A stretch of 64,000 nucleotides of DNA from Gammaproteobacteria bacterium (lineage in GTDB: Bacteria > Pseudomonadota > Gammaproteobacteria > SZUA-229): assembly GCA_029882355.1 (NCBI GenBank), contig JAOUKV010000004.1, forward strand, positions 1-64,000, in the 5' to 3' direction. A program made the position numbers and the translations under genes. How positions within the stretch are numbered: position 1 is the first letter of the stretch; every line of letters starts with the position of its first letter. Of the stretch, positions 58,264 through 64,000 are shown piece after piece. The notes beneath the pieces are model-generated. The model saw only the letters and a program-made list of their open reading frames with translations, had not been told where the DNA came from and made no database searches.

Positions 58264-59520
58264 CTAGCCTTTCATCAAATCGAAGAATTCATCGTTGGTT
58301 TTGGTGGTTTGCATTTTGCTCATGAGGAATTCAATCGCACCGATTTCATCCATAGGCTGCAATAATTTACGCAGTATCCACATTTTCTGTAATTCGTCAG
58401 GCTTGGTCAGCAATTCTTCACGGCGCGTGCCGGAACGATTGATATTGAAAGCTGGGAAGATACGTTTTTCTGTAATACGACGATCCAGATGGATTTCCAT
58501 ATTACCGGTACCCTTAAATTCTTCGTAAATCACTTCATCCATTTTTGAACCGGTATCGACCAGTGCGGTTGCGATGATTGTAATACTGCCACCCTCTTCG
58601 ATGTTACGTGCTGCACCGAAGAAACGTTTTGGACGGTGCAATGCATGTGCATCTACACCACCAGTTAAGACCTTACCGGATGAAGGAATGACGGTGTTAT
58701 AGGCACGTGCCAGACGTGTGATTGAATCCAGCAGGATAACCACGTCTTTTTTATGCTCTGCCAATCGTTTGGCTTTTTCAATAACCATTTCTGCCACCTG
58801 TACGTGGCGGCTTGCAGGCTCATCAAAAGTACTTGAAACTACTTCACCGCGCACACTACGTTGCATCTCGGTGACTTCCTCAGGGCGTTCATCGATTAAC
58901 AGGACAATGAGATAACACTCGGGATGATTAGCTGCGATGGATTGAGCAATATTGCTCATTAACATAGTTTTACCGGCTTTAGGTGGCGATACCAGCAAAC
59001 CACGTTGGCCTTTACCTATCGGTGCAACCATATCGATAATACGAGCAGTAATATCTTCGGTACTACCATTGCCACGCTCCATCGTCATACGCTCGTTGGG
59101 GTGTAATGGTGTTAGATTCTCAAAAGCAATTTTGCTACGAGACTGTTCAGGTGATTCAAAATTAATCTGATCAACCTTGAGCATGGCAAAATAACGTTCA
59201 CCTTCTTTAGGTGGGCGAATCTTGCCAGAAATGGTATCGCCTGTGCGCATACTGAAACGACGAATCTGGCTGGGTGAAACATAAATATCATCTGGTCCAG
59301 CTAAATATGAACTGTCTGCCGCTCGTAGAAAACCAAATCCATCCTGCAAAATCTCTAATACACCATCACCAGAAATATCTTCGCCTTTTTTGGCATGACC
59401 TTTAAGGATGGCAAAAATAATCTCCTGTTTTTTAGATCGCGCGACATTTTCCAGTTTCATGGATGCGGCAAGGTCGAGAAGTTCCTGAACAGGTTTTAGT
59501 TTTAGTTCTGTAAGATTCAT
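58264..59520 (-). CDS. rho: Transcription termination factor Rho
   Basis: Hexameric RNA helicase that terminates transcription. The 418-residue protein begins [18 protein letters not shown], has the RNA-binding domain with GFGFLRA, Walker [11 protein letters not shown] near residue 180, Walker [17 protein letters not shown], the Q loop [11 protein letters not shown] and R loop. Length matches Escherichia coli (419). It lies downstream of trxA on the minus strand with a 171-base gap full of inverted repeats. Confidence 0.99.
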   Translation of the reverse strand: MNLTELKLKPVQELLDLAASMKLENVARSKKQEIIFAILKGHAKKGEDISGDGVLEILQDGFGFLRAADSSYLAGPDDIYVSPSQIRRFSMRTGDTISGKIRPPKEGERYFAMLKVDQINFESPEQSRSKIAFENLTPLHPNERMTMERGNGSTEDITARIIDMVAPIGKGQRGLLVSPPKAGKTMLMSNIAQSIAANHPECYLIVLLIDERPEEVTEMQRSVRGEVVSSTFDEPASRHVQVAEMVIEKAKRLAEHKKDVVILLDSITRLARAYNTVIPSSGKVLTGGVDAHALHRPKRFFGAARNIEEGGSITIIATALVDTGSKMDEVIYEEFKGTGNMEIHLDRRITEKRIFPAFNINRSGTRREELLTKPDELQKMWILRKLLQPMDEIGAIEFLMSKMQTTKTNDEFFDLMKG

Positions 59521-59580
59521 AGGGGATTTTTTGAATAGGTTGAGTTAATTTTTAGGTTTTGAGTTTTTAGGCAAACCGGA

Positions 59581-59647
59581 AAGGCCTTGCCGTGGCCGCA
59601 AGATTTGCGGCCTGGGTATGTGCTTGCCAGGCAAGCCTAAATTTTAG
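59581..59647. repeat. Nested inverted repeats between trxA and rho
   Basis: A perfect 8+8 hairpin GGCCGCAA-GAT-TTGCGGCC (59594-59612) sits next to GCTTGC-CAG-GCAAGC (59632-59646), and the flanks AGGCCTTGCC (59582-59591) and GGCAAGCCT (about 59640-59648) can pair with one bulge, giving a branched stem. No T-run follows on either strand. No second copy was seen in the window. Confidence 0.6.
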
Positions 59648-59691
59648 TTAATCTTTGATTAAGGTTTTTCTTGTATGTCCTAATAAAAGAA

Positions 59692-60018
59692 CTACGAGTT
59701 ACTATCGATAAATGCAGTTAGTTGTGATTTTGATAAAGCGCCAACTTTAGTCGCTTCAACTTCACCATTTTTAAACAACATTAATGTTGGAATACCACGA
59801 ATACCAAATTTAGGTGGTGTATTCGGATTCTCATCAATATTAAGTTTTGCAATTTTAATTTTGTCAGCATAATCGCCGACAATCTCTTCAAGTATGGGTG
59901 CAATCATCTTGCAAGGGCCACACCATTCTGCCCAGTAATCAACCAATACAGGTATATCCGAATTTATAACTTCTTCTTCAAATGAATCATCGGTAACATA
60001 AAGAATTTGATTGCTCAC
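59692..60018 (-). CDS. trxA: Thioredoxin TrxA
   Basis: Cytoplasmic disulfide reductase of 108 residues with the active site W-C33-G-P-C36 in [13 protein letters not shown], the cis-proline [14 protein letters not shown] and the closing [10 protein letters not shown]. It precedes rho and is divergent from rhlB, the same arrangement as in Escherichia coli. Confidence 0.99.
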   Translation of the reverse strand: MSNQILYVTDDSFEEEVINSDIPVLVDYWAEWCGPCKMIAPILEEIVGDYADKIKIAKLNIDENPNTPPKFGIRGIPTLMLFKNGEVEATKVGALSKSQLTAFIDSNS

Positions 60019-60219
60019 TAAAGGAACTCCTCAGGAATAAAATTTTGCTATTAATGGTTTTTTCTGTTCTAGATAGTACGAGGTAAATATACTTGAAATT
60101 GTCGTCGAATTGAAACTGGTAAGCTTCGTGGACATGTATTTGCGTGCTATCTTAGACTATTTTCTGGATTTGTACACCCCTTTTCTGTATGTGATTCCAA
60201 TTTAGGTTAAGCTACGAAG

Positions 60220-61491
60220 ATGACCGATACTAATATTACAGAGACACGTTTTGACCAGTTCGATTTAGATTCACGCATTATTCAGGGTTTAAACGATACT
60301 GGCTTCCAATTTTGCACACCCATTCAAGCCGAAAGCATTCCCATTGCGATTACTGGCCAGGATGTTGCAGGTGAAGCTCAAACAGGCACAGGTAAAACGG
60401 CCGCTTTTATGGTCGCCTGCTTTGACTATTTATTAAAAAATCCTGCTCGAGATGATAAAAAAGCTAACCAGCCCCGAGCCTTAATTCTAGCACCGACACG
60501 CGAACTCGCTATCCAGATTCATAAGGATGCAGTAAGCATAGGCCGACATACCGATCTTAAATTAGGGCTCGCCTATGGCGGCACCGGCTACGAAGAGCAA
60601 CGCAACCAGATAACAGACGGCGTTGATATTCTCATCGGTACACCGGGCAGAATCATCGACTATTTCAAACAGCATGTTTTTGATCTCAAAGCCTGCCAAT
60701 GTGTCGTTCTTGACGAAGCTGACCGCATGTTTGACCTTGGCTTTATCGCTGACATTCGCTATTTATTGAATCGCTGCCCTGCACCAGATAAACGTCTAAG
60801 CCTGCTATTTTCCGCTACGCTGTCACACAGAATCGGCGAGCTTGCCTATGACCACATGAAAGACCCTGTGGAAGTTCGTATTAAGGCAAACACCAAAACT
60901 GCCGACAAGGTCAAACAAACGGTTTATTACCCTGCCAACGATGAAAAAATTCCTTTATTACTGGGCTTGATGAAATCACTTGAAACCAAACGTAGTATTG
61001 TTTTCATCAATACCAAACGGGTTGCTGAAAATGTGGACGCATGGTTAGAGGGTAATGGTATTAAATCAGCGCTGCTTTCCGGTGATGTGCCACAGAAAAA
61101 ACGTCAGACGCTACTGAAGAAATTTGAAGATGGTGAATTTGATGTCATGGTCGCCACCGATGTTGCTGCTCGTGGCCTGCATATTCCAGAAATCAGTCAC
61201 GTTTTTAATTATGATTTACCGCAATCAGGTGAAGATTATGTTCACCGTGTAGGTCGTACCGCGCGTGCCGGTGCTAGTGGTGCCGCCATCAGTTTTGCCT
61301 GTGAAGATTATGCGCACTATCTTATGGATATCGAAGAGTATATTGGCCATCGCGTTAATAACGAGCCTGTAACCGCTGAGCTGTTGGCAGCACCACTGCC
61401 ACGCGCAAAACGCGAACGCAAACCCAGGCCGGGTGGTCACCATAACAATCGCAATCAGGCTAATAGAGGCAGAAGCCAGAACAGGCGTTAA
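60220..61491 (+). CDS. rhlB: DEAD-box RNA helicase RhlB
   Basis: ATP-dependent RNA helicase that assists the RNA degradosome. The 423-residue protein has FDQFDLDSRIIQGL (F and Q motifs region), Walker A AQTGTGKTAAF, PTRELAIQI, TPGRIID, VLDEADRMFDLGF (DEAD), SATLS, and HRVGRTARAG. The C-terminal tail is basic and rich in Arg/Asn (about 400-423). The position divergent from trxA-rho supports RhlB over other RhlE-type helicases. Confidence 0.94.
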   Translation: MTDTNITETRFDQFDLDSRIIQGLNDTGFQFCTPIQAESIPIAITGQDVAGEAQTGTGKTAAFMVACFDYLLKNPARDDKKANQPRALILAPTRELAIQIHKDAVSIGRHTDLKLGLAYGGTGYEEQRNQITDGVDILIGTPGRIIDYFKQHVFDLKACQCVVLDEADRMFDLGFIADIRYLLNRCPAPDKRLSLLFSATLSHRIGELAYDHMKDPVEVRIKANTKTADKVKQTVYYPANDEKIPLLLGLMKSLETKRSIVFINTKRVAENVDAWLEGNGIKSALLSGDVPQKKRQTLLKKFEDGEFDVMVATDVAARGLHIPEISHVFNYDLPQSGEDYVHRVGRTARAGASGAAISFACEDYAHYLMDIEEYIGHRVNNEPVTAELLAAPLPRAKRERKPRPGGHHNNRNQANRGRSQNRR

Positions 61492-61521
61492 ACCAAATAT
61501 GTTGGCAGTAAAAGCTTAAAA

Positions 61522-62652
61522 CTAATGACTATTTCTTAGCTCTTCGAAAGCCGACTGAGCTACTTGCAAAGCCTTTTCAACATCACTAGCCAACACATTA
61601 AAGTGCCCCATTTTTCGTCCTGGGCGTGCTTCTGTTTTCCCGTACAGATGCAACTTAATTTCTGGATGCGCCAACAGACTTGCCCAGTCTGGATCCCATA
61701 AATCACCCAGCATGTTAACCATCACCACAGGCGATGTTAAGCGTGTATCGCCGGGCGTTAATCCACACATCATTCTAGCCTGCTGCTCAAATTGCGATGT
61801 CACGCAGGCATCCTTTGTATAGTGGCCACTATTATGTGGACGCGGTGCCATTTCATTGAAGATTAATTCACCCTCGCCAGAAATGAAAAATTCAACAGCG
61901 AGAATACCAACATAGTCCATTGACTCAGCCAGAGCCAGAGCCTGTTGACGTGCTTTGTCTGCCAGCACGTCATCAATTCGCGCGGGCACGGCACTAATAT
62001 GCAAGATACCGTCGCGATGCTGATTTTCAGCAATCGGATAACTCACTGCCTCACCCTGGGCATTACGAGCCACAATCACCGACACTTCCAGTGCCAGATC
62101 AATCTTTTTTTCTAACACGCAGGCAACTTTGTTCATTGATGCGTAAGCCGAGACCAATTCTTCTACATTATTAATGACTGCCTGCCCCTTGCCATCATAG
62201 CCCAATGTGGCACTTTTCAGGATGGCTGGGACACCAATAGCATCGATCGCTTTTTCAATATCCGCATCAGTCTGAATATAACAATAAGGAGCTGGATTCA
62301 AACCCGCCTTCAAGGCATATTTTTTTTCATGATCTCGGTTTTGTGCGATTTCAAGCGATTCAGCTGAAGGTGAGACCTGTGTCTTGTTAGCCAGATAACG
62401 TAAGCTTTCAGCGGGGACATTCTCGAATTCGGTAGTGACGGCATCACAGCGTGATGCCAATAGATCCAAAGCCGCCTTATCTAAGTAATCAGCTTTAATG
62501 TGTTCGTCAGCGATATGCCCCGCAGGACTGCCATCATCAGGGTCTAGCACAATCACGCGATAGCCCAGAGTGCGTGCAGCGACACAAAACATACGCCCCA
62601 ACTGCCCGCCGCCTAAAACGCCCAGTGTTGCTCCAGGAAGTATCTGTTTCAT
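61522..62652 (-). CDS. purK: N5-carboxyaminoimidazole ribonucleotide synthase PurK
   Basis: ATP-grasp enzyme that carboxylates AIR in purine synthesis. The 376-residue protein begins LPGATLGVLGGGQLGRMF, has the VTTEFENVPAESL block, LKSATLGYDGKGQ (ATP-binding), MAPRPHNSGHYT and the MLGD-type region (VVMVNMLGDLW). It is 20 bases after purE; the two act in sequence. Confidence 0.98.
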   Translation of the reverse strand: MKQILPGATLGVLGGGQLGRMFCVAARTLGYRVIVLDPDDGSPAGHIADEHIKADYLDKAALDLLASRCDAVTTEFENVPAESLRYLANKTQVSPSAESLEIAQNRDHEKKYALKAGLNPAPYCYIQTDADIEKAIDAIGVPAILKSATLGYDGKGQAVINNVEELVSAYASMNKVACVLEKKIDLALEVSVIVARNAQGEAVSYPIAENQHRDGILHISAVPARIDDVLADKARQQALALAESMDYVGILAVEFFISGEGELIFNEMAPRPHNSGHYTKDACVTSQFEQQARMMCGLTPGDTRLTSPVVMVNMLGDLWDPDWASLLAHPEIKLHLYGKTEARPGRKMGHFNVLASDVEKALQVAQSAFEELRNSH

Positions 62653-62672
62653 ATCACTTTAACCTTGTCGAA

Positions 62673-63167
62673 TTAGTTCTGTGGTGGCAGAGACATATCC
62701 AGTACAGCATCTTCCTGAATCGCACGAAAAGCATCAAGCTTATCAGCTAGCGTCTTATCAGTAATTGCCAGTAATGAAATCGCATACAAAGCAGCATTAG
62801 CTGCACCGGCTTCACCAATCGCAAATGTCGCAACTGGAATACCCTTAGGCATTTGTACGATGGATAACAGCGAATCCATTCCTTTCAGATACTTCGAAGG
62901 AACGGGCACACCCAGTACGGGTACTGTTGATTTAGCCGCCAACATTCCCGGCAAATGAGCAGCACCACCGGCGCCGGCAATAATGCATGCCAGACCATTG
63001 TCACGTGCAGTCGCAGCGTAATCAAATAATAAATCGGGTGTTCTGTGTGCAGAAACCACGCGCGCCTCATAAGGCACACCAAAGGCTTCCAGCTGCTGCA
63101 CAGCATGTTCCATCACTGGCCAGTCACTCTGACTACCCATCACCACACCAACTTTAAGTGTTGCCAT
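62673..63167 (-). CDS. purE: N5-carboxyaminoimidazole ribonucleotide mutase PurE
   Basis: Converts N5-CAIR to CAIR. The 164-residue class I protein shows [13 protein letters not shown] at the start, [15 protein letters not shown] with the catalytic histidine, [13 protein letters not shown] and [19 protein letters not shown]. It heads the purEK pair. No obvious PurR operator is visible in the 120-base gap upstream. Confidence 0.98.
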   Translation of the reverse strand: MATLKVGVVMGSQSDWPVMEHAVQQLEAFGVPYEARVVSAHRTPDLLFDYAATARDNGLACIIAGAGGAAHLPGMLAAKSTVPVLGVPVPSKYLKGMDSLLSIVQMPKGIPVATFAIGEAGAANAALYAISLLAITDKTLADKLDAFRAIQEDAVLDMSLPPQN

Positions 63168-63287
63168 ATTTCACCGACCCATCGATATCAAGGGAAAAAA
63201 CCGAGTATTTTATACGAAATTAAGAAATTTTACGAAAAGTCACAACGAATCAAAATAATAGCCTGAAATACAGCAAGCTCTGTGAAA

Positions 63288-63761
63288 CTAATCAGCACCT
63301 CTGATTTTACCGGTCGACAGATAAAATAGCAGACCACTGGCCACATCAAGGCCACCACCATTAACGACTACATCATTCTCACCTAAATCGATGCCCATAC
63401 CAAAATCAACGGCTATTTCTTCGATTTTGATATTTATCCCCATATCATCTGCATTATTCAGTTGCTCAATCTTGGACATCACAAAAGCATAACCTTCATT
63501 AGGAAATATCCCATCAAAAATCATCCGCAAATATGTATCCATTTCCTTTTCATCCAAAGCATACTCAGAAAATGAGGCTTGCACATAACCAAATAAATAA
63601 CCCGCGGTAACGGCATCATCCATGCGTTTAAATACCGCCTTCCAGCTCTCCTGACTAGAATCATCTGCCGCCGATTTGATTTGCTTGTGTAAAACAGAAC
63701 CGACTCGGAGCGTGACCTCTTCTAATTGCTTATTATTTTTCTGCTTAAACAATCCGAACAT
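63288..63761 (-). CDS. Uncharacterised protein
   Basis: A 157-residue soluble protein, no signal peptide or membrane helix. The N-terminus MFGLFKQKNNKQ is basic; the middle is helical with GYLFGYVQASFSEYALDEKEMDTYL; the C-terminus is glycine-rich and beta-like, with DFGMGIDLGENDVVVNGGGL. It stands upstream of purE on the same strand but with a 120-base gap. I do not recognise the family. Confidence 0.7.
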   Translation of the reverse strand: MFGLFKQKNNKQLEEVTLRVGSVLHKQIKSAADDSSQESWKAVFKRMDDAVTAGYLFGYVQASFSEYALDEKEMDTYLRMIFDGIFPNEGYAFVMSKIEQLNNADDMGINIKIEEIAVDFGMGIDLGENDVVVNGGGLDVASGLLFYLSTGKIRGAD

Positions 63762-63949
63762 ACAACCTCAAAACACATTGATTACACTAAAAATAGTAAG
63801 TTAATTGATAGATGTAGAGTATAGGAGAAATATTATAACGATGAAATGACTGTAGTCCCTGAAAAATCATATCAATATATCCGATTTTAGCCAAAATCTA
63901 GCTACCTCGAGTGAGCATGACAAACATTAGTGAAGAATAAGGACAAAAC

Positions 63950-64000
63950 ATGGATGCGACTTATGATGACTCGTTCATCATCCGCCAGGAAACCCAATCA
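63950..64000 (+). CDS. Possible gene start, cut by window edge
   Basis: An open frame of 17 codons from ATG 63950 to the window end (MDATYDDSFIIRQE...). AAGGA lies six bases upstream, which favours a real start. Too short for identification. Confidence 0.4.
   Translation, partial: MDATYDDSFIIRQETQS

Noticed and set aside
1..64000. CRISPR arrays, insertion sequences, prophage or toxin-antitoxin modules
   Set aside because: No regularly spaced repeats, transposase or integrase motifs, or paired small toxin/antitoxin genes were found; the gene content is core chromosome throughout.

Overview
This is a contiguous piece of a Gammaproteobacterial chromosome (non-enteric type, GC roughly mid-40s by eye), made almost entirely of intact core genes. 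The evidence for the group is gene order and protein type: the full division/cell-wall (dcw) cluster with rnpB upstream of mraZ and lpxC, M23 peptidase and secA downstream; prmA-dusB-fis-purH; a ccoNOQP oxidase set with ccoGHIS, hemN and an FNR-type regulator; thiD-thiE-hemL; rho-trxA divergent from rhlB; purEK. An FNR with four cluster cysteines, a cbb3 oxidase and anaerobic HemN point to a free-living or symbiotic microaerobe/facultative anaerobe that makes haem by the C5 pathway. The genus cannot be fixed from this sequence alone. No prophage, insertion sequence, CRISPR array or tRNA was seen.

Layout. 1-4.1 kb: secA (cut by the window edge), an M23 peptidase, dciA (opposite strand) and lpxC. 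4.2-21.8 kb: one minus-strand dcw operon reading mraZ-rsmH-ftsL-ftsI-murE-murF-mraY-murD-ftsW-murG-murC-murB-ddl-ftsQ-ftsA-ftsZ, with mostly 1-8 base overlaps or very short gaps, driven by a near-consensus promoter followed by three MraZ-type boxes. 22.0-22.8 kb: RNase P RNA and a small repeat-like protein whose last codons contain the rnpB -10 box. 23.2-28.4 kb: prmA, a zinc-ribbon/DUF3426 membrane protein, dusB-fis, purH. 28.5-39.9 kb: the low-oxygen respiration island (fixH, ccoG, small membrane protein, ccoP, ccoQ, ccoO, ccoN on the minus strand; hemN on plus; fnr on minus; ccoI, ccoS and a zinc-ribbon protein on plus). 40-44.9 kb: a TolC / very short adaptor / RND pump operon. 45.1-47.7 kb: znuB-znuC divergent from znuA. 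47.8-52.6 kb: two tandem YjbQ genes, rubredoxin, thiD, thiE, hemL, a YcgL protein and a membrane-anchored cold-shock-domain protein. 52.6-58.2 kb: an unrecognised lipoprotein, tcdA, rimO, a structured leader before a DMT exporter, a small lipoprotein and a retropepsin-like protease. 58.3-64 kb: rho, trxA, rhlB, purK, purE, an unrecognised protein and the first codons of a last gene.

How it works together: FNR is encoded inside the island it probably controls. Both ccoN and hemN have FNR-like sites about 33 bp, centre to centre, upstream of a -10 hexamer, the geometry of class II FNR activation. ccoI/ccoS/ccoG/fixH supply copper and assembly functions for the oxidase, and HemN supplies haem when oxygen is low. 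The dcw cluster is probably autoregulated by MraZ. The least explained signals are the attenuator-like leader before the DMT exporter (56.06-56.21 kb), the 127-residue adaptor in the RND operon, the degenerate second YjbQ next to thiDE, and the hairpin cluster between trxA and rho.
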